DNA of 23,704 nucleotides from a virus: the IMG/VR virus record IMGVR_UViG_3300017917_001634, positions 1 through 23,704 of that record; one strand, written 5' to 3'. The notes below the pieces were generated by a model that was not told the DNA's origin, did not search any database, and saw nothing but the letters and a program-made list of their open reading frames with translations. Position numbers and translations under genes: made by a program. Below, one piece after another: positions 15,516-22,903 of this stretch (the first letter of the stretch is position 1; every line of letters starts with the position of its first letter).

Positions 15516-15536
15516 CATTATATTTGGGACCCAATA

Positions 15537-16916
15537 ATGCCAAGATTATCGATGTGGCGCGATAACCACACAAATGATTACAAATTTTTTGATAAAAGAA
15601 TCAGTGAAGAATTTACCATTGGCGGTACGGGCATTTTATTGCACAAATATCTTGGTCCCCAAGCAAACGGTCAAGCCACAGCCTATACATTAACTGCTAA
15701 TGCAGCTTCCGGCACTAGAACTTTAACTTTTGCCAATGTTGCTGTATTAGAAGTTGGGCAAACTGTACAGGGCATTAATATTGCAGCTAACACTATCATT
15801 ACTGCAATTAATACCACAGCCAATACTACTACCATTAGTTCTAATACCACAGCCAGTATTACCAGTGGCACACCTATTAATGTTTATTGGCGTGATTATA
15901 CACAGCCAAATTATACAAATGAAAGTGTTTTAAATATTCAAGACTTGTTGTTTTTAGAAAACAGGGATAGAAAGTACGATACTTCAGTTTATGTCATGCG
16001 AGGTATTTACACTGTCAGCGACAACGACTGGGACTTAACACAGTTTGGTTTGATGTTAAGTACAGATACTATTGTTATGACTTTTCATCTAAACGATACT
16101 GTGGCAATGATAGGTCGTAAATTAATGAGTGGCGATGTAATTGAACTGCAACACAAGAAAGATTATTATCCCTTAAACGCAGACTTGCCGGCTGCACTAA
16201 AAAGATTTTATGTAATTCAAGATGTGACTTTTGCTATGGAAGGCTTTAGCCAAACTTGGTGGCCGCACTTGATTCGTATCAAAGCCAAGCCAATGGTCAA
16301 CTCACAAGAATACAAAGATATTTTGAATAATATTGCAGCCAGCGACAATGTAGATACACCAATTGGTACAGTTATGACAAACCTTGCTAAACTAGGCGAA
16401 ATCAATGATGCTATTTTAGCTCAAGCACAAGTTGATGTACCATTAAGTGGTACTGACATTGATCCTTTATATAACTTGCCGTTGAATCCTGATGGTAGTC
16501 CCGGTGACCCAACCGGACAATATGCGGACAGCACAGAACTTTATGTTGACAGTACTGTTGACTACGGTACACAACCCACTACACCCGACAGTAATATTCC
16601 CGCTTACTTGCCCGGTGATGGTATTGCACCCGATGGTTGGCCTGTTACTGCTGGTACCAGTTTCCCAACCAACCCTAACATAGGTGACTATGCACTGCGT
16701 ACAGATTATATACCAAACAGACTGTTTAGATTTGACGGTGCAAGATGGATCAAGATTGAAGATAAGAATCGTACAGACATTACACCAGGATCTACCAACA
16801 ATACACAACATGGTCGTTTCTACAACAACACCACAACATTTACTGACACCGAAGGACAAGTACAAAACACTCGTCAAAGTCTCAGTAAAGCACTTACTCC
16901 ACGGGCTGACAACTAA
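15537..16916 (+). CDS. 14: Neck protein gp14-like, with inserted beta domain
   Basis: 459 residues versus 256 in T4 gp14, which with gp13 forms the head-tail neck. Recognisable parts: MWRDNHTNDYKFFDKRISEEFTIGGTGILLHKYLG at the N-terminus, IQDLLFLENRDRKYD and YVMRGIYTVSDNDWDL near 130-165, and FHLNDTVAMIGRKLMSGDVIEL at ~180-201, corresponding to the T4 GED/GDLI regions. Residues ~43-115 are an inserted beta module (SGTRTLTFANVAVLEVGQ ... NTIITAINTTANTTTI). The last ~150 residues are low-complexity D/P/T-rich with a W-containing hairpin (RLFRFDGARWIKIED). It overlaps the gp15 start (TAATG), so the two are coupled. A late box lies upstream; the Shine-Dalgarno is weak (GGGA). Confidence is high for the core, low for the role of the additions. 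Confidence 0.85.
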   Translation: MPRLSMWRDNHTNDYKFFDKRISEEFTIGGTGILLHKYLGPQANGQATAYTLTANAASGTRTLTFANVAVLEVGQTVQGINIAANTIITAINTTANTTTISSNTTASITSGTPINVYWRDYTQPNYTNESVLNIQDLLFLENRDRKYDTSVYVMRGIYTVSDNDWDLTQFGLMLSTDTIVMTFHLNDTVAMIGRKLMSGDVIELQHKKDYYPLNADLPAALKRFYVIQDVTFAMEGFSQTWWPHLIRIKAKPMVNSQEYKDILNNIAASDNVDTPIGTVMTNLAKLGEINDAILAQAQVDVPLSGTDIDPLYNLPLNPDGSPGDPTGQYADSTELYVDSTVDYGTQPTTPDSNIPAYLPGDGIAPDGWPVTAGTSFPTNPNIGDYALRTDYIPNRLFRFDGARWIKIEDKNRTDITPGSTNNTQHGRFYNNTTTFTDTEGQVQNTRQSLSKALTPRADN

Positions 16917-18736
16917 TGGCTTATCAAACTTTTTTTTACGATAATCAAATACGCAGATATATCATTCAATTTATAAGAATGTTGAGCAATCTGCAGGTAG
17001 AATTCGGCAAAGACCGCAATGGTGTAACTGCCCTACAGCGTGTGCCTGTTATCTACGGCGACAGCAGTCGTCAAGTCGCTTATGTCATACAACAAGGCAG
17101 TGAAAACTATATGCAGAGCGTACCTTGTATGGCTGTGTATATTAGTGGATTAGACTATGACCGAGCTCGTGTTCAAAATCCAACTTATGTTGATAAATTA
17201 AATCTCCGTGAGCGTTATTACGATACTGCTACAGGTGAATATGCCACAGTGCAGGGCGACACTTATACCGTAGAAAGACTAATGCCAGTTCCATATAAGT
17301 TAACATTAAAAGTTGAAATTTGGACCAGCAACACTGAACAAAAACTACAAATTCTAGAACAACTTTGCACACTGTTTAACCCTGCATTGGAAATTCAAAG
17401 CACTGACAACTATGTAGACTGGACCAGCATTACTTATGTGCTGTTAACAGGCGTAAATTGGAGCAGCAAGACTATTCCCACAGGAACAGAAACTCCGCAA
17501 ATTGAAACTGCCACTTTAACTTTTGAACTACCTATCTTCTTAAGTGCTCCTGCGCTAGTCAAGAAGCTGGGTGTTATTCAGAAAATTATTGCTAACTTGT
17601 ATGACGCTAATGGTAATATCAGTGAAGCAATTTATGACGATGCTAACTTAATGAGTCGTCAGTATTTTACAGTATTGAACTATGGTATTATTTTATTAGA
17701 AAACGAAGTAAGATTAGTCAAGTACAATGAACACGCAGTTGAAGAATTTGGCGAGCAAATAGTAGGTAATTTAATCAGCAACATCATGGCTGGCAGTACC
17801 ACTGTAAACTTAGACATCAATGCTAGCAGCATTACTCCAGGTATGAAAGTAAGTGGGCTAGCTATAACTGGTTTAGGTAATATTACTGCCAATACCAGCA
17901 GTACTTTGGTAAATGGCACTGGCACTAACTTCTTACAAACAGTTGAACCCGGAGATATTTTATTATACCTAAATAATACCTTAGGTGTAGTAGATGCTAT
18001 TATCAGCAATACTCAGTTGACTTTGGCTGAAAACAGTTTAAGTAATGTCACAGCCAATGCTTACAGCTATTTGACTTACAACAATTATGGTAATACTGTT
18101 GTGGTCAGCACAGCAGGCAACACTGTAACAACCAGTAACTTAGTCTACGCCAATGTAGGCGACAGAATTGTGTTTACTGCTGTAGACAGCAAATACGGTA
18201 CAGATGAACCATGGCGTGATATTATTAACATTTACGGCAATTTGGTCAACGGTACTAGCCAGATTAGCGTAGAACTAGACAGCGGTTTAGAAGTTGTAGG
18301 CACAGTGGCTTACAATCCAAACGATGACACTGTACTGTTATGGAATCCAGATGTAGATACCATTCCTACAAATACCATAGCACCAATCAATGCTATTATC
18401 GATCCCTTAAGCAGTAGACCTAATAGAGATTTGCAGTATTTGGCCAATGGTACAAGATACTTGCTGGTCAATGATTATAACAGTCAAGAAACTGGTGCCA
18501 ATGCCAGTGTGTATAATTGGTTAGGCATAGACAACACACCTCTTGTGGCCTATGCCAATGATATTATACAATACAATGGTAGCCACTGGGCGGTTGCTTT
18601 CCAAAGTAACACTGCTATTCCTACACAGTATGTTACTAACATGACTACTAACACACAATATAAGTGGGATGGCACACAGTGGACTAAGAGCTACGAAGGT
18701 TACTATCCTGCAGGAAAATGGCAACTAATAATTTAA
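16916..18736 (+). CDS. 15: Tail completion and sheath stabiliser, gp15-like, enlarged
   Basis: 606 residues versus 272 in T4 gp15, which caps the finished tail and binds the neck. The first ~225 residues match the family: FFYDNQIRRYIIQFIRMLSNLQVEFG, RVPVIYGDSSRQ, PCMAVYISGLDYDRARV, a TVERLMPVPYKLTLKVEIWTSN strand pair, LEQLCTLFNPALEIQ and ETATLTFELPIFL. After it come repeated beta modules: ~285-325 (AGSTTVNLDINASSITPGM), ~328-386 (LVNGTGTNFLQTVEPGDIL ... TQLTLAENSLSNV) and ~395-460, then W-hairpins (YNGSHWAVAF, YKWDGTQWTKSY) at the end. The start overlaps the gp14 stop by 1 nt; the end overlaps the Nudix gene by 19 nt. All are read from one plus-strand transcript. Confidence 0.9.
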   Translation: MAYQTFFYDNQIRRYIIQFIRMLSNLQVEFGKDRNGVTALQRVPVIYGDSSRQVAYVIQQGSENYMQSVPCMAVYISGLDYDRARVQNPTYVDKLNLRERYYDTATGEYATVQGDTYTVERLMPVPYKLTLKVEIWTSNTEQKLQILEQLCTLFNPALEIQSTDNYVDWTSITYVLLTGVNWSSKTIPTGTETPQIETATLTFELPIFLSAPALVKKLGVIQKIIANLYDANGNISEAIYDDANLMSRQYFTVLNYGIILLENEVRLVKYNEHAVEEFGEQIVGNLISNIMAGSTTVNLDINASSITPGMKVSGLAITGLGNITANTSSTLVNGTGTNFLQTVEPGDILLYLNNTLGVVDAIISNTQLTLAENSLSNVTANAYSYLTYNNYGNTVVVSTAGNTVTTSNLVYANVGDRIVFTAVDSKYGTDEPWRDIINIYGNLVNGTSQISVELDSGLEVVGTVAYNPNDDTVLLWNPDVDTIPTNTIAPINAIIDPLSSRPNRDLQYLANGTRYLLVNDYNSQETGANASVYNWLGIDNTPLVAYANDIIQYNGSHWAVAFQSNTAIPTQYVTNMTTNTQYKWDGTQWTKSYEGYYPAGKWQLII

Positions 18737-19149
18737 ATCAAAGTTGTGGCAGTCTAATTTACTGTACTGCTACGCATCGATATCTTTTTTTACTACGCAA
18801 CAATGGCAAGTTTCCAGACTCATGGGGACTTGTGGGCGGCAAAATTGAACAGGGTGAATCAATCTTACAAGGACTAGAAAGAGAAATTCGCGAAGAACTG
18901 GGTGGAGAAATTCGCGATGCTAAAATTATTCCTATTGAACAATATACTAGTGATAACAAAAAGTTCACTTATCATACTTTTTTAATTAAAGTGGAACAAG
19001 AATTTATACCCGAACTAAACGAAGAACATAAAGGTTATTGTTGGGTTCCACTGGAAGCTTATCCCAAGCCTTTGCACCCAGGTGTGTATAGATCAATTCG
19101 TGCTGAAAAAACACGAATGAAAATTAAAACACAAGAACAATTAAATTAA
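18718..19149 (+). CDS. Nudix hydrolase
   Basis: 143 residues, the usual size for a single-domain Nudix enzyme. The Nudix box GX5EX7REUXEEXG is complete: G41, E47, R55, E56, I57, E59, E60, G62 (GGKIEQGESILQGLEREI, then REELGG), placing Mg-binding glutamates correctly. WGLVGGKIE before it and HTFLIKVEQEF / YCWVPLEAYPKP after it are typical strands. Such enzymes cleave nucleoside diphosphate-X compounds; T4 NudE acts on ADP-ribose, Ap3A and FAD. The exact substrate here cannot be read from sequence. The start overlaps the end of gp15 by 19 nt, so it is late-expressed with the neck genes. It runs into the convergent fibre gene; the two stops overlap by 4 nt. Confidence 0.9.
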   Translation: MATNNLNQSCGSLIYCTATHRYLFLLRNNGKFPDSWGLVGGKIEQGESILQGLEREIREELGGEIRDAKIIPIEQYTSDNKKFTYHTFLIKVEQEFIPELNEEHKGYCWVPLEAYPKPLHPGVYRSIRAEKTRMKIKTQEQLN

Positions 19150-19829
19150 TTGCGGCCTACGGAAATTTCAATAGTTTGAACGCTGTCGTCAGTGATCGCC
19201 TGCATAGCTTTACCAATAACAGAACCCATTTGTGCTTTACTATAATCAATAGCTTGGGCAGTGCCTGGAATATGGCTGCTAACTAGTACTGTGCCTTTAC
19301 TTACTGGTCCCTTAACTTGGCAGGGTACTCGGCCTGCTAACGCAACACTAACACTGTTAGCTGTAAGTAAAGAACCGTTCATTAAGTATGCCGGATCTGT
19401 AGACACAACCCCTGCAATAGCAGTATCGTGATCCTTAATGCTTTGCGTTACTTCTTGATCACCACCAAATACCAGAACAGTGCCTGCGCTGTAATTTGAA
19501 TCTGCTTGATATCGTTCTGCTAAGTCAGCATACTGTGCAGAAGTGGCTTTAGCAAATACTGTGTTAAATTGTAATGTTGTACTACCAATATTGGCATTGG
19601 CATTGCCGGTTGGTAGAATATTACCTGCAAAACTGGTATTGCCACTAAATGTTTTATTTGTTAAAGTTTGTGTTGCAGTAGCACCAACGAGAGCATAACC
19701 GCCTACTAGTACACCGTCGTGTACACGCAAAATTTCTAAATCGGTATCCACAACAACTTCACCTACTGCACCTGTAAAAGCATTATTCTGAGCTGTTGTT
19801 CCTCGTCTAAATTGTACTTGTACTGCCAT
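19146..19829 (-). CDS. Tail fibre protein with tropism-determinant-like N-terminus and G2-peptidase-like C-terminus
   Basis: 227 residues. The first ~48 (VQFRRGTTAQNNAFTGAVGE, VVVDTDLEILRVHDGVLVGG) are the common phage fibre module related to the Mtd N-terminal domain. A short T/N-rich repeat region (~50-88) precedes TVFAKATSAQYADLAERYQAD, after which ~107-225 resemble the intramolecular autoproteolytic G2 domain of fibre and spike proteins (GTVLVFGGDQEVTQS, AIAGVVSTDPAYLMN, VSVALAGRVPCQVKGPVSKG). I cannot name catalytic residues from this alone. ACTAAATA, resembling the late promoter boxes, lies 19 nt before the ATG, overlapping the stop of the 62-aa gene. It is the distal gene of the adhesin cassette and converges with Nudix. 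Confidence 0.8.
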   Translation of the reverse strand: MAVQVQFRRGTTAQNNAFTGAVGEVVVDTDLEILRVHDGVLVGGYALVGATATQTLTNKTFSGNTSFAGNILPTGNANANIGSTTLQFNTVFAKATSAQYADLAERYQADSNYSAGTVLVFGGDQEVTQSIKDHDTAIAGVVSTDPAYLMNGSLLTANSVSVALAGRVPCQVKGPVSKGTVLVSSHIPGTAQAIDYSKAQMGSVIGKAMQAITDDSVQTIEISVGRN

Positions 19830-19848
19830 ATTTTTAAACCATTTCTTA

Positions 19849-19856
19849 TATTTAGT
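19849..19856 (-). promoter_or_regulatory. Late-box-like ACTAAATA before fibre gene
   Basis: ACTAAATA on the minus strand matches 6 of 8 bases of TATAAATA and lies 19 nt before the fibre ATG, overlapping the stop of the preceding gene. Spacing equals that of the GCTAAATA box before gp13. Weak alone; supported by the shared spacing. Confidence 0.35.
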
Positions 19857-20044
19857 TAGGGCACAGTTCCAAAATCATAAGAATTAGTAATACTGGTGTC
19901 TGTCACTGACCCAAAATCTACACTGCCTTGTACTCCGGGAAGTTGTGTAACACGACGCCAACTGCGAGTTGTGCTGTTATAGCTATAAACTATACCATTA
20001 ACTGTAGCTTGCTGACCGTTTGTTGGACTTGAGGGAAATGCCAT
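19856..20044 (-). CDS. Small fibre-associated protein
   Basis: 62 residues: MAFPSSPTNGQQATVNGIVYSYN at the start, TTRSWRRV, then a C-terminus with DFGSV and YDFGTVP repeats. The first ~32 residues are closely related to the start of the 235-aa protein at 21815-22522 (MAFPxSPxNGQQATxNGIxYxY...SWxRV), so the two are paralogues sharing an N-terminal module. AAAGG lies about 9 nt before the ATG. It is a complete short gene, not a fragment, since the D-F-G tail motif is common at the ends of phage fibre proteins. Likely a minor tail-fibre or whisker component. Confidence 0.7.
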   Translation of the reverse strand: MAFPSSPTNGQQATVNGIVYSYNSTTRSWRRVTQLPGVQGSVDFGSVTDTSITNSYDFGTVP

Positions 20045-20075
20045 TTACTTTGTGCCTTTATTATACTTATCTTTG

Positions 20076-20300
20076 TTAGTCAGGTGAAGTGCTGTCCTCT
20101 AGTGTCCAAGCAGTACCTGTCCATAATAAAACTTTACCGTTGGGAATTTCTGGAGGTTCTGAGACTTCTATATAACCTGCATCAGCAATTTCTTCAGCAG
20201 TAAATGTAGTAGGATCAGTTCTCGTCATACCGTTGCCAAATCTAATCCTAAAAGGAAGTTCTTTTGGATAACCGCTATTTTTTGAATATAGTTTAGCCAT
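20076..20300 (-). CDS. Small conserved tail-cassette protein
   Basis: 74 residues with ELPFRIRFGNGMTRTDPTTFTAEEIADAGYIEV and a C-terminal KVLLWTGTAWTLED. This RTDPxTFT-EEIxxAGY pattern, followed by a W-containing hairpin, is one I recall from small proteins beside phage tail fibres, where some act as fibre-assembly or attachment factors. It starts 8 nt after the propeller gene stop; no good Shine-Dalgarno is visible (AAAATAATATATG), so coupling to the upstream gene is likely. Function inferred only from company. Confidence 0.65.
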   Translation of the reverse strand: MAKLYSKNSGYPKELPFRIRFGNGMTRTDPTTFTAEEIADAGYIEVSEPPEIPNGKVLLWTGTAWTLEDSTSPD

Positions 20301-20308
20301 ATATTATT

Positions 20309-21457
20309 TTAAAATTTATTATTAGCAGGAAACCAACTTAATCCATATGCGCCATATCTATTTGTATTGCTTGTTGGAGCAACGATTCCTAGATCAATGG
20401 TTTGATTAAATGTTGTAGTATTTCCGCTTATACTATAAGTTCTTAATGTAAATGCTGTGGTATTTTGAGAACCAATATAAACTGTATTCCTTAAAGGATC
20501 CCACATTACAGATACTGCTGTTGTAGCTGGAAGAGTTGCGGGATTAGAATTTTTTGTTCCGAATCCAGCACTCCACGGATAAACTGCCATATATGGAGTA
20601 GTGGTGTGTGCCACAGCCAACCATGTTCCGTCTGCGCTCCATCTAACATCATTTCCTACACCAGCTGGCAAAGATGCCGGGTCAGTTACTTTTGTTAAAG
20701 TATCTGTTCCGTTGAAACTGTAGACACTTATAAACGGTGAAACTTGATGTGACACAGCAACATAAGCATTATCAGGGCTCCATGCGGTTCCGAGACCAAT
20801 ACCAGTTGGTAATGTTACTGGGTTATTGACTTTAGTAAATGTGTCTCCACTTCTGGTGTAAACTGTCATAAATGGCGATGTGTTATGTGCAACACATAGA
20901 TAATTACCATTTGGACTCCACGACACACCGTTACAAGTGTTTGTGGGTAAAGTTCCAGGATTTGTCAATTTAGTAAAAGTGTCTCCACTTCTTTTGTATA
21001 TTGTGACATATGGCGATGTGTTATGTGCTACAGCCAAATAAGTGCTGTCTGGACTCCACGCACAATCGTTTCCAGTGCTGGTGGGAAGTGTAGTGGGATT
21101 ACTTAATTTTGTTAAATTCTGTCCATTTCGTTTGTAGATAGTTATAAAAGGAGTTGTGCTATGTGCAACTGCCAAATAATCCCCATTTGGACTAAATGCA
21201 ATACCGTTGCCGCTGCCTGTAGGTAAAGTATCCACTGTCCCAGATGCATTAGCAAATGTATTGGCTGTATAAGAATTTTCTTGTAAAACTAAAAAGTAAG
21301 GAGAATCTGATGCTGTAGCTACTGCAAATCCTTGAAAATGTCTAGGCCAAGCATTGCTTGTTAATTGTTCAGTAACAGTATTTAAAGAAACCATTCCAGT
21401 TTGTGCAGAATTATTACCAAGATTATTAAAATATCCTATAATTCTTTTTTGTGCCAT
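20309..21457 (-). CDS. Beta-propeller (WD40-like) tail protein, probable adhesin
   Basis: 382 residues. After an ~80-residue lead, units of 46 residues repeat with a W/F-S-P-x-G start and a YLAVAHxTSPxxTIYKRSGDTFTKL core: aromatic positions 88, 134, 180, 226, 273 and 319, then a final W375 that could close the ring. With the N-terminal strand (GFAVATASDSPYFLVLQ) this gives about seven blades. The ATG overlaps the stop of the preceding gene (TAATG), with GAGGAG upstream. Such propellers are common in phage tail-tip cassettes and are thought to bind surface molecules. No enzymatic residues are recognised. DNA of neighbouring repeats is similar, so repeat number may change by recombination. Confidence 0.8.
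   Translation of the reverse strand: MAQKRIIGYFNNLGNNSAQTGMVSLNTVTEQLTSNAWPRHFQGFAVATASDSPYFLVLQENSYTANTFANASGTVDTLPTGSGNGIAFSPNGDYLAVAHSTTPFITIYKRNGQNLTKLSNPTTLPTSTGNDCAWSPDSTYLAVAHNTSPYVTIYKRSGDTFTKLTNPGTLPTNTCNGVSWSPNGNYLCVAHNTSPFMTVYTRSGDTFTKVNNPVTLPTGIGLGTAWSPDNAYVAVSHQVSPFISVYSFNGTDTLTKVTDPASLPAGVGNDVRWSADGTWLAVAHTTTPYMAVYPWSAGFGTKNSNPATLPATTAVSVMWDPLRNTVYIGSQNTTAFTLRTYSISGNTTTFNQTIDLGIVAPTSNTNRYGAYGLSWFPANNKF
20820..21100 (-). repeat. 138-bp tandem coding repeats of the propeller gene
   Basis: The 46-residue blades correspond to a 138-bp DNA period. The most similar copies are around 20830-20890 and 20968-21028, which share gtgtctccacttct and ggcgatgtgttatgtgc at the same spacing. Identity falls in outer blades. 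This suggests expansion by duplication. Confidence 0.7.
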
Positions 21458-21810
21458 TAACTAATCTCCTCATAGCTGCATACTGCTTCTATATAACTGT
21501 CGGCACTAGCCGTACATCTAAGACTGTCACCTTCTTCTAAATAAATTGATTTACTAATTAAATCTAATGTTGTATCTGCTGGAACTGTAATAGTATTAGC
21601 AATTCTATAAGCTGTACTAGAACGATATACATCTACCGTAACATCTGCAGGATTAGTTCCGTTTACATTTGAAATGTATAGGGCATTTATTTTTAAAACT
21701 TTTCCGCTGGCTGCAGAATTAGTAACAATAGCAGCGGCAGAAGTTGTTACTGCTTGAACTGCTGTTTTGCCATAAATTGATGTTACATTAACTATATTTG
21801 GCGCTGCCAT
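21457..21810 (-). CDS. Conserved small structural protein of the fibre cassette
   Basis: 117 residues from the ATG preceded by GGAGGAT, 8 nt upstream; a TTG 15 nt earlier is part of that ribosome site. MAAPNIVNVTSIYGKT, a VLKINALYISNVNG segment, then VTVDVYRSSTAYRIA, NTITVPADTTLDLISKSI and YLEEGDSLRC, ending SYEEIS. The whole is a beta-sandwich-like small protein of a kind I recall beside fibres in many aquatic phages. It overlaps the propeller start by 1 nt and follows the 235-aa gene by 4 nt, so the three are coupled. Probably a structural or decoration protein, exact role unknown. Confidence 0.75.
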   Translation of the reverse strand: MAAPNIVNVTSIYGKTAVQAVTTSAAAIVTNSAASGKVLKINALYISNVNGTNPADVTVDVYRSSTAYRIANTITVPADTTLDLISKSIYLEEGDSLRCTASADSYIEAVCSYEEIS

Positions 21811-21814
21811 AAAA

Positions 21815-22522
21815 TTATCCTCCAAATACTATTGCCATTGCAATAGCCTTTCCTGTTGAAACGGCAGGAGCTGCTGTTGCAGCAGCGTTTGCAATCGCGC
21901 TGTTACTAATTGTTCCGCCGGTTGTTGTTGCTGTACTTATACCGCCTGTATTGCTAATGATTAAAGCGGTTGGATTAGGTGCACCTGCTGTAACTATTGG
22001 CACAAAAGCAAATGCACCAGAAGTGGGGTCAGTTTTAATGCTAGCACCGCCTAAATTAATAGTGTTACTGCTAAGATATAAATCTCTAAATCTATAATTA
22101 GGACTACCTAAATCATAAGCTACATTGGCATTGGGAATAAGATTTCCGTATATTGTTGTATTGCCTACTACAGGCGCACCTGTAGTAGTTGACGGTGCTC
22201 CAGTAATGTCTACCCAGTAGTAAGTTGTGCCGTCAAGCATCCATTCATAAAGCACATCATTGGCTGTATCGTACCATTGGTCACCGCTGACATTACCAGT
22301 GGTCGGTGGAGCAATGTTTGCAGTATAGTTTACAAAATAAGTATTATAAGATGTGCCGTTACTGTAAAATATGCCGCCACCCGAAATAACATAATTATTG
22401 GCTGTAATATTTCCTGCTATACCTTGTACACGAGTCCAGGACTTAGTTCCGCTGTCGTAGGTATATAGTATACCATTTAATGTAGCTTGTTGACCGTTTA
22501 CTGGACTGACTGGAAATGCCAT
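21815..22522 (-). CDS. Tail fibre-like protein
   Basis: 235 residues. The N-terminus (MAFPVSPVNGQQATLNGILYTYD, then SWTRVQG) is shared with the 62-aa protein downstream. A GDQWYDTANDVLYEWMLDG segment (~81-99) is a W-hairpin of the kind seen in the sheath and neck proteins. Residues ~120-165 contain GNLIPNANVAYDLGSPNYRFRDLYLSSNTINLG, the typical fibre segment that often precedes an intramolecular chaperone or tip domain. The C-terminus is A/T-rich and ends IVFGG, with no chaperone. GGAG lies about 8 nt before the ATG. Read as part of a fibre or short whisker. Confidence 0.8.
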   Translation of the reverse strand: MAFPVSPVNGQQATLNGILYTYDSGTKSWTRVQGIAGNITANNYVISGGGIFYSNGTSYNTYFVNYTANIAPPTTGNVSGDQWYDTANDVLYEWMLDGTTYYWVDITGAPSTTTGAPVVGNTTIYGNLIPNANVAYDLGSPNYRFRDLYLSSNTINLGGASIKTDPTSGAFAFVPIVTAGAPNPTALIISNTGGISTATTTGGTISNSAIANAAATAAPAVSTGKAIAMAIVFGG

Positions 22523-22543
22523 TTAATACTCCATTTTATATAC

Positions 22544-22897
22544 TTATGCTGTATCTTCTACCCAAATTTGGTCAGTTTCGTTCCAAAAATAACGCTTACC
22601 GTCATCAGGCATAGGTATAGGAGCTTGCCAAATACAAGTGTCTTCGTCTAAGACCCAACTATCAAAAGGTTTAGGTGTCATAAATGCATCCCTGGTGAGG
22701 TCGTATATGTATCCTACCCCTGCGTAGTTTTTTCTAAGCGGTGTTCCACCCAGTATATGAACCCCACCACGAGTATTATAACTAGTTTGAATCCATGTTG
22801 CGGGATCTCCAAATGCGCCTGTGTTTATAGTTTCTTGATCTATAACAAGCACTCTAGTAACAATATTATTTTCATCTATTTGTGCAAAATGTGTCAT
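22544..22897 (-). CDS. Conserved tail-cassette protein
   Basis: 117 residues. MTHFAQIDENNIVTRVLVIDQE, LRKNYAGVGYIYDLTRDAFM, PKPFDSWVLDEDTCIWQAP and a final W-containing hairpin (YFWNETDQIWVED) form a pattern I know from many T4-like cyanophages and other marine phages, always small and next to tail-fibre genes. It starts 6 nt after the stop of the glycine-rich gene with little Shine-Dalgarno. No function is established that I can name. A structural role at the tail tip is inferred. Confidence 0.75.
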   Translation of the reverse strand: MTHFAQIDENNIVTRVLVIDQETINTGAFGDPATWIQTSYNTRGGVHILGGTPLRKNYAGVGYIYDLTRDAFMTPKPFDSWVLDEDTCIWQAPIPMPDDGKRYFWNETDQIWVEDTA

Positions 22898-22903
22898 ATT
22901 ATT

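Noticed and set aside
20060-20088. TTCACC, 17 bp, TATAAT before the 62-aa gene
   Set aside because: The -35 matches only 4 of 6 bases and the spacing to the ATG differs from the three strong promoters. Not called without expression data.
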